DNA from: a virus
Length of the DNA: 64,000 nt
Direction: 5' to 3' (one strand)
Virus record (IMG/VR): IMGVR_UViG_3300028024_000007
Span: 28,780 to 92,779 of that record
Positions 1 through 7,312 of this stretch are shown piece after piece; position 1 is the first letter of the stretch; every line of letters begins with the position of its first letter. Under the pieces are notes generated by a model, which saw only the letters and a program-made list of their open reading frames with translations, made no database searches and was not told where the DNA came from. Made by a program: the position numbers and the translations under genes.

Positions 1-16
1 GCCGCGGGCTGAGCAC

Positions 17-937
17 GTGGCCGTCTCCGCCATCCGCCGGATCATCGACCTGCACCGGCGCCAGCTGTTCGGCCTGGTGGAGATCCGCGGCGTGGAGCGC
101 CTGCGCCCCTCGTACGACCATGCCCGGGTGGAGCTCGAGCGGAAGCTGAAGCACCTGGTGCGCGGCGGGAAGGGCCAGACGTTCCAGGCCCACCACGTCC
201 GCCAGGTGCTGGCCCAGGTGGTGGGCGCCGTGCACGAGGTACAGAAGGGGATCGTGACCCGGCTCGAGGACACGGGGCGGGTGGCGGCCGACCTGGCCCC
301 GCGCCACCTCATCTCGGCCATCGAGCAGCTCCAGGAGCACTTCAAGGGGGCGACCCCGGTGCTCCAGCCGCGCCAGGCGGCGGTGTTCCAGCGCGCCTAC
401 GAGGGCCGCGCGCCGTCGCTCCTCGACCACTACGAGAGCTCGTCCCGGCTCTACGGCCCGCCCGTGATCGCGAAGGTCCGGGACCAGCTGACGCTCTCCG
501 TGCTCCAGGGAGAGGGCGTGGACGAGGCGGTCGACCGGGTGGCCGGGGCGACCGGCCTGGTGGCCGACCAGCGCTGGCGGGCGGAGCGGATCGTCAGGAC
601 GGAAAGTTCGTTCAGTTACGGGGTGGCGACGCAGATTGGAATGGACGAGCTATCGAAGCAGACCCCGCAGATGCTGAAGCGCTTGGTGGCGACACTCGAC
701 GATCGAACCGGCGAGGACTCCAAGGAACTGAACGGCCAGACGGTGCCAGTCGACCAGCCGTTCGTGTGGGTCGTGAAGGACTCGAAGGGAAGTCCGACCG
801 GGAAGGTGGTCAGGTACATGCAGCCTCCCGGGAGACCCAACGACAGAGAGCTTAGTATCCCGTGGTTTTCGAACTGGCCAGCCTCGGTTTCTCTCGATCA
901 CTCTGGGCCGGTTGAGCCGACGACTCGCGGACTATAG
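17..937 (+). CDS. Mu gpF-like minor head (head morphogenesis) protein
   Basis: This 306-residue protein resembles the SPP1 gp7 / Mu gpF minor head family, which sits at the portal and helps capsid assembly and DNA packaging. The C-terminal half has the family layout: a helix with RAERIVRTE (about 188-196), then DDRTGEDSKELNGQ, VPVDQPF and PPGRPNDRE. I chose GTG at 17, but the frame stays open to base 1, so the true start may lie outside the window. A stop at 10-12 in another frame probably ends the upstream gene, expected to be a portal. From about base 600 the third codon positions become clearly less GC-rich and stay so through the adjacent HNH gene, suggesting the 3' third was replaced together with it. 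Confidence 0.8.
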   Translation: MAVSAIRRIIDLHRRQLFGLVEIRGVERLRPSYDHARVELERKLKHLVRGGKGQTFQAHHVRQVLAQVVGAVHEVQKGIVTRLEDTGRVAADLAPRHLISAIEQLQEHFKGATPVLQPRQAAVFQRAYEGRAPSLLDHYESSSRLYGPPVIAKVRDQLTLSVLQGEGVDEAVDRVAGATGLVADQRWRAERIVRTESSFSYGVATQIGMDELSKQTPQMLKRLVATLDDRTGEDSKELNGQTVPVDQPFVWVVKDSKGSPTGKVVRYMQPPGRPNDRELSIPWFSNWPASVSLDHSGPVEPTTRGL

Positions 938-959
938 CAGAACGAGAGCGCGGCCGTGG

Positions 960-965
960 TATCGT
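960..965 (+). promoter_or_regulatory. Candidate -10 element of a leaderless HNH transcript
   Basis: TATCGT lies six bases before the ATG at 972, the spacing seen before many other genes in this window. No convincing -35 is visible 17 or 18 bases upstream. Confidence 0.35.
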
Positions 966-971
966 GGCTGG

Positions 972-1676
972 ATGGACACGAGGAAGGTTCGGCCGGAGAG
1001 GCGGAAGTCGTTCGACTTGGCGGAGGCCCTTCGCCTGTACGGAGAAGGGAAGTCGTTCGCCTCGGTAGGGCACGACCTGGGGGTCGCCGGAGGGGTCGTC
1101 AGGAAGCGCTTACTGGAAGCGGGGGTCCAGCCGCGATCGAGGAACGGCTACTCGAGCTACCCCGGCGAGGTCGTGTTACGGAAGCTGTACCTGGAGAGGA
1201 GAATGAGCACCAGGGAGGTCGGTGCGGAGCTCGGCACGGATGCCACGACCATCAGGTTCTGGCTCAAGATGGCTGGGATCGGGACCAGGACGATCTCGCA
1301 GGCCAAGGCGGGTAAGCCGGCGTCGCGCGCTTCGATCGCGGCCAGCGTGAAGAGTCGGAGGAAGTACGTGCGGGCTGGCATGCCGACCGTCGGTTACAAG
1401 GTTGACGGGTACGGGTATCTCGCGCGCTACGTACCGGATCATCCGATGGCTGACAGGGCCGGGTACGTGAAAGAGCACCGGCTCGTCATGGCAAAGAAGC
1501 TCGGGAGATCGCTCGGGCGTGAAGAGATCGTCCACCACGTGAACGGCGACGTCACGGACAACAACCCGTTGAACCTAGAGCTGACGACGATCTCGGAGCA
1601 CATGAGGCACCACTCCAAGGACAGGGTTCGCGTCAACGGTCAGTTCGCCAGGAAGCGCGCCCGCTCCGTTCCTTGA
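972..1676 (+). CDS. HNH homing endonuclease (free-standing)
   Basis: This 234-residue protein is an HNH endonuclease of the type found in phage homing elements. Two helix-turn-helix-like segments (about 28-52 and 79-103) are likely DNA-binding. The nuclease core is at 150-212, with H169 in KEHRLVM, H188/H189 and N191 in VHHVNGD, and N198 in DNNPLNLEL. ATG 972 is preferred over an upstream TTG because it sits six bases after a TANNNT box. No splice-site structure is evident and the gpF-like protein upstream has a natural-looking C-terminus, so this appears to be an inserted gene rather than an intron. Its lower third-position GC matches the end of the gpF-like gene. Confidence 0.85.
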   Translation: MDTRKVRPERRKSFDLAEALRLYGEGKSFASVGHDLGVAGGVVRKRLLEAGVQPRSRNGYSSYPGEVVLRKLYLERRMSTREVGAELGTDATTIRFWLKMAGIGTRTISQAKAGKPASRASIAASVKSRRKYVRAGMPTVGYKVDGYGYLARYVPDHPMADRAGYVKEHRLVMAKKLGRSLGREEIVHHVNGDVTDNNPLNLELTTISEHMRHHSKDRVRVNGQFARKRARSVP

Positions 1677-1702
1677 CACCCGCCGCGCGCGCAGCGCATC
1701 CT
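1673..1702 (+). promoter_or_regulatory. TTGACA-N18-CATCCT promoter, leaderless
   Basis: TTGACA (1673-1678) and CATCCT (1697-1702) are 18 bases apart. The -10 ends six bases before ATG 1709, so transcription would start at or next to the start codon. The -35 overlaps the stop of the HNH gene. Confidence 0.6.
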
Positions 1703-1708
1703 CGGCGA

Positions 1709-2143
1709 ATGGCCAACGAGTTCGACGCTGCCGACGCCCAGAACTGGGCGAAGGAACGGGGCAAGAAGAAGGGCGCCGGAGCCGTGGGCGGCGCGGCCGC
1801 CGCCGGCGCGGACGACGAGGACGCCGCGGTAGACGACGAGGACGCGGCCGCCGACGGGCCGATGTCTCTCGGCGACCAGCTGCGCGCGGTGGCCGGGGCG
1901 ATCGGGGACGGCCTCGACGTCCTGAAGGACAACGCCCTCCCGGCGGCCGACGCGAAGAAGTTCCGCAAGCGCCTGGACAAGGTCATCGAGGACATGGGCG
2001 AGACGGCCGACGAGCTCACGGAGTTCGCGGACGACTACGACAAGGCCCACGCCGATGACGAGAAGCCCGGCGACAGGGCCGACGACGAGGAGCCGGACGA
2101 CGACGAGGACGACGAGGACGAAGACGCCGGGTCGGAGGACTGA
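1709..2143 (+). CDS. Acidic head-region protein, function unknown
   Basis: This 144-residue, very acidic protein has an Ala/Asp-rich N-terminal tract (about 25-50), a predicted helical middle (52-105) and an almost purely Asp/Glu C-terminal tail (from about 115). No family is recognised. Its place between the minor head protein and the capsid gene suggests a head-assembly or accessory scaffolding role, which is inference. ATG 1709 is chosen because it is placed six bases after a -10 box and begins a high-GC3 frame. Confidence 0.6.
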   Translation: MANEFDAADAQNWAKERGKKKGAGAVGGAAAAGADDEDAAVDDEDAAADGPMSLGDQLRAVAGAIGDGLDVLKDNALPAADAKKFRKRLDKVIEDMGETADELTEFADDYDKAHADDEKPGDRADDEEPDDDEDDEDEDAGSED

Positions 2144-2146
2144 CCC

Positions 2147-2353
2147 GTGCCGCTCCCGTACAGAACGCCGGGTACCGCGCCGGTCCAGGACCGGGTGGTG
2201 GTGACCGAGGTGGTCCGCGACCCCATCGTCGACGACTTCGCCGACGGCCGGGTCCTGCAGAACCAGCGCGAGGCCTCGGGCGGGCTCTCCGACTCCGACC
2301 CCGAGAACCCGGTCCGCGACCCGATCCCCTACAAGAACCTCCGGAGGAAGTGA
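2147..2353 (+). CDS. Small head-region protein with NPVR..KN motif
   Basis: This 68-residue protein starts at GTG three bases after the previous stop. No domain is recognised. Its C-terminus ends in NPVRDPIPYKNLRRK, which closely matches the end of the protein encoded at 2555-2716, so the two probably share a short docking or targeting tail. Tight spacing points to co-transcription with the preceding acidic protein. Confidence 0.6.
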   Translation: MPLPYRTPGTAPVQDRVVVTEVVRDPIVDDFADGRVLQNQREASGGLSDSDPENPVRDPIPYKNLRRK

Positions 2354-2355
2354 CC

Positions 2356-2523
2356 ATGCCGACACCCAGGGAGATCGCCATCAGCTCCGGCGCCGCCGGC
2401 CAGCTCGAGGAGAAGGCCGAGAAGTTCGTGAAGGAGCAGGAGCAACCGCGCGACCGCGACCCGCGCGCCAACCCGCGCAACCCTGCGAAGCAGCCGGCCC
2501 CCGTCCGCGTCACCCGCGGCTGA
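2356..2523 (+). CDS. Small basic/acidic hypothetical protein
   Basis: This 55-residue protein has an ATG two bases after the preceding stop and a strong GGAGGAAG ribosome-binding site overlapping the previous gene. It is charged, with a helical Glu/Lys stretch (about 15-30) and a Pro/Arg/Asn-rich tail. No family is recognised. Third-position GC supports coding. Confidence 0.6.
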   Translation: MPTPREIAISSGAAGQLEEKAEKFVKEQEQPRDRDPRANPRNPAKQPAPVRVTRG

Positions 2524-2554
2524 ACCACAACCCCTCTCGAGAAGGAGCGCCACC

Positions 2555-2716
2555 ATGTCCGACACTAACCCGATCGACGCCTACGACCGCGAGCACGGCA
2601 AGCCCGGCAGCCAGCCGGACGCGAAGCCGATCTCCGAGGCCGAGGCCTGGGGCACGACCCTGAACCCGGTCCGCGAGACGCCGACCCCGTTCAAGAACGT
2701 CCGCGAAGTCGGCTGA
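2555..2716 (+). CDS. Small head-region protein with NPVR..KN motif
   Basis: This 53-residue protein is preceded by GAAGGAG eight bases before the ATG. It is polar and probably disordered. Its C-terminus, NPVRETPTPFKNVREV, mirrors that of the protein at 2147-2353, suggesting duplication of a short tail module. Function unknown. Confidence 0.6.
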   Translation: MSDTNPIDAYDREHGKPGSQPDAKPISEAEAWGTTLNPVRETPTPFKNVREVG

Positions 2717-2720
2717 CCGC

Positions 2721-3107
2721 ATGGGGCAGCCGGTCATAGTCCAGGTCACCGGGGCCGCCACGCTCGCGCCAGCCGTGAGCATGGGGGGCCCGACCCTGTT
2801 CGACACGATGCAGGTCACGGTGAACGCGGCCTACGGCGCATCCAAGGCTGGCCGCCCGAGCATCAACGCGCCGAGTACGCCGTTCGTGATCCCGCTCGAG
2901 GGCGTCGTGAAGGTCCGCTTCTTCGCGTTCCAGACGCAGATGCCGATGAAGCTCCTGGTCACGTCCCCGAACGGCGGGGTGGACCAGGTGATCCCCTGCT
3001 CCGACCGGTTCGTGATCCACGCTCCCGGGGCGGGCGACGAGATGACCGCCCTGAAGGTCGTGGGCGTCGGCGACATCGCGTACATGATCGCGGGCGACGC
3101 CGCCTGA
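2721..3107 (+). CDS. Structural beta-rich protein, paralogue of the one at 35686
   Basis: This 128-residue protein is rich in Val, Thr and Gly and looks all-beta, with no transmembrane segment. Its C-terminal half, with GGVDQVIPCSDRF (about 84-96) and a VGVGDIAYMIAGD ending, aligns with the middle of the 204-residue protein at 35686-36300 (GGVDQAWPFSDVL and a matching ending). It is likely a head decoration or stabilising protein given its place before the capsid gene. That role is inferred. Confidence 0.6.
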   Translation: MGQPVIVQVTGAATLAPAVSMGGPTLFDTMQVTVNAAYGASKAGRPSINAPSTPFVIPLEGVVKVRFFAFQTQMPMKLLVTSPNGGVDQVIPCSDRFVIHAPGAGDEMTALKVVGVGDIAYMIAGDAA

Positions 3108-3123
3108 GGGAGCAGTCGCCGTC

Positions 3124-3477
3124 GTGACGACGGTGGGCCCGTCCGAGGTGGTGACCGATCTGCACCTGTCGGTTGGTGACGCCCCGTGGACGTCTGCAGA
3201 CCGCGGCCTGTTCGCGGTGATGTTTTCAGGGCAGCTCTCCGTCCGTCGCCGTCGCGACGACCCGTACGACCTGGCGCTCCCGCGCGCGGCGACGTACCTC
3301 GCCGCGCGCTACGCGGGCGGGCGCGACATGGTCCTGCACCTGACGACGGACGACGGGGTGGCGCTCCTCCCGGTGTCCGGGACGGTCATCCTCCCCGGCA
3401 CGAGCGTCACGGGGGTAGCGGTGTCAGGGCTGGGCGAGCTCGAGCTCCTGGTGCTCCGCGACGTGTCGGTTCCTTGA
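3124..3477 (+). CDS. Hypothetical structural protein
   Basis: This 117-residue protein starts at GTG and is predicted mostly beta-stranded, with no Cys and no membrane segment. A middle Arg-rich segment (RRRRDD, about 40) is followed by Val/Leu/Gly-rich strands. No family is recognised. It belongs to the short head operon ahead of the capsid genes, and its stop codon overlaps the next TTGACA element. Confidence 0.55.
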   Translation: MTTVGPSEVVTDLHLSVGDAPWTSADRGLFAVMFSGQLSVRRRRDDPYDLALPRAATYLAARYAGGRDMVLHLTTDDGVALLPVSGTVILPGTSVTGVAVSGLGELELLVLRDVSVP

Positions 3478-3503
3478 CAGCCGGTCGCGGCGTGCAGCAG
3501 TCT
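3474..3503 (+). promoter_or_regulatory. TTGACA-N18-CAGTCT promoter
   Basis: TTGACA (3474-3479) and CAGTCT (3498-3503) are 18 bases apart. The leader to ATG 3547 is about 37 bases and contains a CAGGAG ribosome-binding site. Confidence 0.55.
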
Positions 3504-3546
3504 GGTCGGCGAGCGCGCATCTCAAACGTCCACCAGGAGATAGAAC

Positions 3547-3957
3547 ATGGCAGCCGAAACCACCCTCCGAGACAGCCTCAACACGGTCGATCCGAACCGA
3601 CTCGCCGAGGTCCTCCGGCTGATGGGTTTCGGGGAGATGCTTAACCTGCTCCTGTCGGCCCTGACGGCGACCGAGACCGGCGTCACCGTGACGGCGAACG
3701 TCGCGACGCTGGCCAACGTGCCGTCCTCGTTCGTCCTGATCAACGGGACCGCCGGCACCTCGACCGGGATCAAGACCCTCCGCCAGGGCGCGATCTCCGG
3801 CCCGAACGCCGTCCCCCCCGTGGCCGGCGAGGCCGTGTGGGACGGCGCGAAGAAGGTCCTCTTCTCCACCGCCGACGCGATCACGACGGCGGCCTTCACG
3901 TACGCCACCGCGGCGAACGTGTCCCGCAGCATCCTGGCCCAGCCGCTCGACAAGTAA
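3547..3957 (+). CDS. Probable head decoration / structural protein
   Basis: This 136-residue protein has an N-terminal helix (1-40) and a Thr/Val/Ala-rich beta C-terminal region (45-136). The composition resembles small capsid-associated proteins. It has its own TTGACA promoter and an AGGAG site, and a very strong hairpin follows its stop, so it may be transcribed as a separate, abundant message. No named family can be assigned. Confidence 0.55.
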   Translation: MAAETTLRDSLNTVDPNRLAEVLRLMGFGEMLNLLLSALTATETGVTVTANVATLANVPSSFVLINGTAGTSTGIKTLRQGAISGPNAVPPVAGEAVWDGAKKVLFSTADAITTAAFTYATAANVSRSILAQPLDK

Positions 3958-3963
3958 CCCGAC

Positions 3964-4007
3964 GAGGCGGCGCGCCAGTGCCCGGGGCACCCCGGGCGCG
4001 CCGCCTC
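3964..4007 (+). terminator. Very strong hairpin after the 3547 gene
   Basis: A 13-bp arm beginning GAGGCGGCGCGCC pairs perfectly with its complement at the far end, and a 7-bp inner arm (CCCGGGG with CCCCGGG) closes a two-base loop. No T-tract follows, so it may be an RNA-stability or processing hairpin or a factor-dependent terminator. The remainder of the gap to 4117 holds nothing else I can name. Confidence 0.5.
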
Positions 4008-4117
4008 CAGCCGAGCAGCGGGATCCCCGGGTAGGGGTCGCGAGTCCCTCCCCCACGCCCCCGCCGGGCGGTCATTCCGGCGCCTACTGACCCGAGGGAC
4101 CGGAAGAGAAACGTCCG

Positions 4118-4933
4118 ATGGCCGACCAAGTAACGATCCCAGGCACCGCCCCCGTCGTCCCGCCAGTCACGCCCGCCGTGACGCCGCCACCGGCGGGAGA
4201 CCCGCCCCCGCCCGCCGCGGTGGTCCCGCCGGCAGCGGTGGTACCGCCCCCCGCGGTGACGCCGCCCCCCGCGACCCCTCCCGCCGCCGCCCCGGAGGCC
4301 AAGAAGGTGTTCCGGATCCCCCAGGCGAAGCTGGAGGCGCGCGTGGGGCGCGAGGCCGAGAAGCGGATCCAGAAGGAGCTTGGCTGCACGCTCGAGGAGG
4401 CCAAGGAGCTCCTCGCCAAGAGCAAGGCCAAGGGCGGCGGCGCCCCGGAGGGCGAGACGGAGGCCGAGCGGATCGCCCGCCTCGAGAAGAAGGCCGAGCG
4501 CGAGCGCGAGCGCGGCGACAAGTGGAAGTCCCGCCTGCAGCGCACGCGCGCCTCGCACGGCGCCGAGGTGTTCGAGCTGAACCTGCGCCACGCGGCGCTC
4601 GTGTCCGGCGTCCTCGACGACCACGTGGACTTCGCGCTCGACCGGTACCAGAAGCACGTCCAGGCGGACGGCGCCGACAAGGCGCAGGAGCCGCGCGCGT
4701 TCTTCGCCGGGCTGCGGGGGAAGTACCCCTACCTGTTCGGCAGCAGCGCCGCCCCCGTCGCCCCCGAGGTGGTCAAGGTGCCCGCGTCGACGGCGGCGCC
4801 GGAGAGCACGGCGCCCGGCGGCGGGCCGCCCGAGACGGCCGCCAAGCCCGTCGAGAAACCGGTCAACGTCGACGACATGAGTCCGGAAGAGTTCCGGCGC
4901 TACACGAGGCGCAACCACAACTACGGGGGCTGA
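4118..4933 (+). CDS. Probable capsid scaffolding protein
   Basis: This 271-residue protein lies directly upstream of the major capsid gene, the usual scaffold position. It has a Pro/Ala/Val-rich disordered N-terminus (1-62), a charged helical, probably coiled-coil centre (about 65-150, rich in Glu, Lys and Arg), a further helical region and a Pro-rich linker. The C-terminus is short and basic (RRYTRRNHNYGG), as expected for a scaffold tail that docks on coat protein. No protease motif is present. Scaffold identity rests on position and composition. Confidence 0.65.
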   Translation: MADQVTIPGTAPVVPPVTPAVTPPPAGDPPPPAAVVPPAAVVPPPAVTPPPATPPAAAPEAKKVFRIPQAKLEARVGREAEKRIQKELGCTLEEAKELLAKSKAKGGGAPEGETEAERIARLEKKAERERERGDKWKSRLQRTRASHGAEVFELNLRHAALVSGVLDDHVDFALDRYQKHVQADGADKAQEPRAFFAGLRGKYPYLFGSSAAPVAPEVVKVPASTAAPESTAPGGGPPETAAKPVEKPVNVDDMSPEEFRRYTRRNHNYGG

Positions 4934-4936
4934 TTC

Positions 4937-4966
4937 TTGACGGCGGAGACGCCGTACAGGCAAGGT
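4937..4966 (+). promoter_or_regulatory. TTGACG-N18-CAAGGT promoter of the capsid gene
   Basis: TTGACG (4937-4942) and CAAGGT (4961-4966) are 18 bases apart, directly after the scaffold gene. An AAGGAG ribosome-binding site (4974-4979) precedes ATG 4990. The spacer contains a small inverted repeat, ACGGCG-gaga-CGCCGT. Confidence 0.6.
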
Positions 4967-4989
4967 TTCCACCAAGGAGATGAACGAAC

Positions 4990-6363
4990 ATGGCTGACCA
5001 GCTTTCCGTCGCATTCAACCCGAGCGTCGTCGCGACCATCCAGGACCGGACGCTGCAGCGCATGTTCCGGGACGCCCTGTTCCCGCGCCTGCTGTTCCGC
5101 ATGGAGGCCACCGCCGAGCTCTGGGCGATGAACCTCGGCGGATCGCAGACGTTCACCCGGCGCGGCCTGGTGAAGCCGAAGACCCGGCCCCAGACGGCCG
5201 GCTTCGACCCGTCTCCCAAGATCGTCCCCACCGAGCAGTGGGACGCCACCGCGGCCCAGTGGGCGGACACCGTCGACACGCACATGCCGACCAGCTACCT
5301 GACGCTGGCCAGCCAGTACCTGTCGAACATGCAGGCCCTCGGGATGCAGTCCGGCCAGTCGATCAACCGCGTCGTCCGGGACAAGCTCTACAACGCCTAC
5401 GTCTCGGGCAACTCGGTGGTCGACGTCGCGCAGACCTCGACCAACACCACGGTCCACGTGGCGAACCTGGTCGGGTTCACGCGCCAGCTGTTCCAGGGTC
5501 GCCCCCAGCTGGTCAGCTCGACCAACCCGATCGGGATCACGATCCCCGCGCAGGCCGGCGGGTCGTACTCCGGTCAGGTCACCGGGTTCACCGCCGACAC
5601 GGCCGGCGACGAGGTCCACGGCGGGACGCTCACCATCACCCCGGCGCTGGCCGGCAACGTGGCGGCGCGCTCGGCCATCCTCGCGACGAACGGGACCGCC
5701 CTGGTCTACTCGGGCGGCGGGACGTCGGTCGACGACATCTCCTCGGCCGACCAGCTCACGCTGGCGGACGTGCGGACCGCGGTGGCGAAGCTCCGGTTCA
5801 ACAACATCCCGACCCACGAGGACGGCGCCTACCACGTCCACCTCGACCCCACGTCGGAGAACCAGATCTTCGGTGACAACGAGTTCCAGCGGCTGAACCA
5901 GTCGCTGCCCGACGGGATCCACTACCGCGAGTTCGCGGCCGGGTACCTGCTGAACTGCGCGTTCTACCGGAACAACGAGGCACCCTTCGTGACGACCTGC
6001 GACCCGGACGTCGTGAACGGCGCGACGCACGGGTTCGAGGTGACGAACGGTGCCAGCGTGAACATCCACCGCCCGATCTTCACGGGCCAGGGCGCCATCG
6101 AGGAGAAGTACCTCGACGAGTCCCGCTACATCAGCGAGGCCGGCGTGATGGGAAAGATCGGGGAGTTCGCCGTCACCAACGGCGGCGTCCAGGTCATGAC
6201 CGAGCGGATCCGCCTGGTGCTCCGTTCGCCGCAGGACCGCCTGCAGCAGGTCACCAGCTCCAGCTGGTCCATAAGCGGAGACTGGCCCGTGCCTTCGGAT
6301 GCTCTGGCCACTTCCAGCCCGGCGGTGTTCAAGCGCGCGGTCTGCGTGATCCACGGCGAGTAA
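4990..6363 (+). CDS. Major capsid protein
   Basis: This 457-residue protein resembles the N4 gp56-type major capsid family, a HK97-fold coat. Features include an N-terminal helix region (RTLQRMFRDALFPRLLFRM, about 19-37), a Gly/Thr/Val-rich insertion (about 150-245), a histidine-containing strand (YHVHLDP, about 279-285) and a mixed alpha/beta C-terminus. It has its own promoter and strong AAGGAG site and is followed by the best intrinsic terminator in the window, as expected for a highly expressed protein. Length fits the family. Confidence 0.85.
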   Translation: MADQLSVAFNPSVVATIQDRTLQRMFRDALFPRLLFRMEATAELWAMNLGGSQTFTRRGLVKPKTRPQTAGFDPSPKIVPTEQWDATAAQWADTVDTHMPTSYLTLASQYLSNMQALGMQSGQSINRVVRDKLYNAYVSGNSVVDVAQTSTNTTVHVANLVGFTRQLFQGRPQLVSSTNPIGITIPAQAGGSYSGQVTGFTADTAGDEVHGGTLTITPALAGNVAARSAILATNGTALVYSGGGTSVDDISSADQLTLADVRTAVAKLRFNNIPTHEDGAYHVHLDPTSENQIFGDNEFQRLNQSLPDGIHYREFAAGYLLNCAFYRNNEAPFVTTCDPDVVNGATHGFEVTNGASVNIHRPIFTGQGAIEEKYLDESRYISEAGVMGKIGEFAVTNGGVQVMTERIRLVLRSPQDRLQQVTSSSWSISGDWPVPSDALATSSPAVFKRAVCVIHGE

Positions 6364-6381
6364 CGCCAGCGCCTGAGAGAG

Positions 6382-6421
6382 CGGCCGTCCCGGGGAGACC
6401 CAGGGCGGCCGTTTCTATTTT
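6382..6421 (+). terminator. Intrinsic terminator after the capsid gene
   Basis: A 9-bp stem (6382-6390 with 6403-6411, one G-U pair) with a 12-base loop is followed by TTTCTATTTT. This is the clearest rho-independent terminator in the window. Confidence 0.85.
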
Positions 6422-6422
6422 G

Positions 6423-6451
6423 GCGACAGGCGGCGCGCGCGGGCGTACCGT
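6423..6451 (+). promoter_or_regulatory. GCGACA-N17-TACCGT promoter, leaderless
   Basis: TACCGT (6446-6451) ends seven bases before ATG 6459, with a GCGACA -35-like box 17 bases upstream. It begins immediately after the capsid terminator, restarting transcription. Confidence 0.5.
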
Positions 6452-6458
6452 CTCCGTC

Positions 6459-6866
6459 ATGCAGGAAGTAATCGAGATGGTCGAACGCGCTCTCCACCGC
6501 ATCGACCACGTGCTCATGACCGTGGAGGGCATCGCCAGGAAGGTAGAAATCATGTCGCAGCAGATGAACGACCTCGAGACCCAGATCTCCCAGCTCACCG
6601 CCCAGGTCGCGGCCAGCGTGACCGTGGAGCAGTCGGCGCTCACCCTGATCCAGGGGATCAACGCCCAGCTGTCCGCTGCCGGGACCGACGCGACGAAGCT
6701 CGCTGACCTGCGGTCGCAGCTGATGGGGAGCGCCGAGGCGCTCTCCGCCGCCGTCGCCGCCAACACGGTGGCCGTCACGCCGGCTCCCGCCCCGGCCCCC
6801 GATCCCGCGCCGGCTCCCGCCGCGGACCCGGTGCCCCCGGCCCCCGAAGCGCCGCCCTCGACCTGA
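6459..6866 (+). CDS. Coiled-coil hypothetical protein
   Basis: This 135-residue protein has a long amphipathic helical region (1-105) with heptad-like Leu/Ile/Val spacing, then a Pro/Ala-rich tail (from about 110) with repeated PAPAP. ATG 6459 is chosen because it lies seven bases after a TANNNT box and begins the well-formed helix. Located between capsid and connector genes, it may be a head accessory or fibre-like protein. No family is recognised. Confidence 0.6.
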   Translation: MQEVIEMVERALHRIDHVLMTVEGIARKVEIMSQQMNDLETQISQLTAQVAASVTVEQSALTLIQGINAQLSAAGTDATKLADLRSQLMGSAEALSAAVAANTVAVTPAPAPAPDPAPAPAADPVPPAPEAPPST

Positions 6867-6871
6867 CCCGC

Positions 6872-6900
6872 TTGACGGTCCGCGCCCGGGGACCCAGTCT
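6872..6900 (+). promoter_or_regulatory. TTGACG-N17-CAGTCT promoter-like element
   Basis: TTGACG (6872-6877) and CAGTCT (6895-6900) are 17 bases apart. The element overlaps a perfect 11-bp hairpin (6877-6914), so terminator and promoter functions are intertwined here. Confidence 0.4.
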
Positions 6901-6914
6901 CAGGGGCGCGGACC
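6877..6914 (+). terminator. Perfect 11-bp hairpin between two head genes
   Basis: GGTCCGCGCCC (6877-6887) pairs with GGGCGCGGACC (6904-6914) around a 16-base loop. No T-tract follows. It may terminate, pause or protect transcripts. Confidence 0.45.
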
Positions 6915-6950
6915 GCGCAATCTCGCGCCACCCCGCACCAGGAGGACGCG

Positions 6951-7253
6951 ATGGATGAACCGAAGAAGAACCCGCTCGGCGGCGGTCGCCCGAACCAGCA
7001 GCAGGACCTGACGAACGAGGCGCAGCCCCCCGCCCCGGCGAAGGCCGCGAAGCCCGCGGCGAAGGTGGCGGCGAACGAGGGCTGGTTCATCGTGAAGAAG
7101 GGCGGCGTCGTCTCCCGGCAGCACGGGCAGATGAAGCTCCCGGAGGGCGAGGTGATCCACTCCTCGTCCTACGACCCGGCGAAGCTCCGCCAGGCCGGCA
7201 TCCAGCTCGAGGCGTGCGAAGCGCCCGAGTGGCACACGGCGGCGCAGGGCTGA
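6951..7253 (+). CDS. Hypothetical head-region protein
   Basis: This 100-residue protein has a disordered N-terminus rich in Pro, Ala and Lys (1-42) and a compact C-terminal part (43-100) with GWFIVKKGGVVSRQHGQMKLPEGEVI, reminiscent of small beta domains in phage connector proteins. An AGGAGG site seven bases upstream supports ATG 6951. No specific family is recognised. Confidence 0.55.
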   Translation: MDEPKKNPLGGGRPNQQQDLTNEAQPPAPAKAAKPAAKVAANEGWFIVKKGGVVSRQHGQMKLPEGEVIHSSSYDPAKLRQAGIQLEACEAPEWHTAAQG

Positions 7254-7260
7254 CGGGGGC

Positions 7261-7296
7261 GGGCGGGGGCCGACACTCGCCAGCCGACCCCCGCCC
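7261..7296 (+). terminator. GC-rich hairpin upstream of the 7313 gene
   Basis: GGGCGGGGGCCG (7261-7272) pairs with CGACCCCCGCCC (7285-7296) with one mismatch. No T-tract follows. It occupies the region where a -35 box for the next gene would be expected. Confidence 0.45.
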
Positions 7297-7300
7297 CTGC

Positions 7301-7306
7301 TAGGGT
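7301..7306 (+). promoter_or_regulatory. Candidate -10 TAGGGT of a leaderless gene
   Basis: TAGGGT lies exactly six bases before ATG 7313. No clear -35 is present because the upstream region is the hairpin. Confidence 0.35.
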
Positions 7307-7312
7307 GATCCG

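Noticed and set aside
912-971. TTG start extending the HNH protein by 20 residues
   Set aside because: The ATG at 972 is correctly spaced to a -10 box; the extension overlaps the gpF-like C-terminus and lacks a ribosome-binding site.
600-1708. Group I intron carrying the HNH gene
   Set aside because: The gpF-like protein ends naturally (PPGRPNDREL...) and no exon continuation or intron core was seen after the HNH gene.
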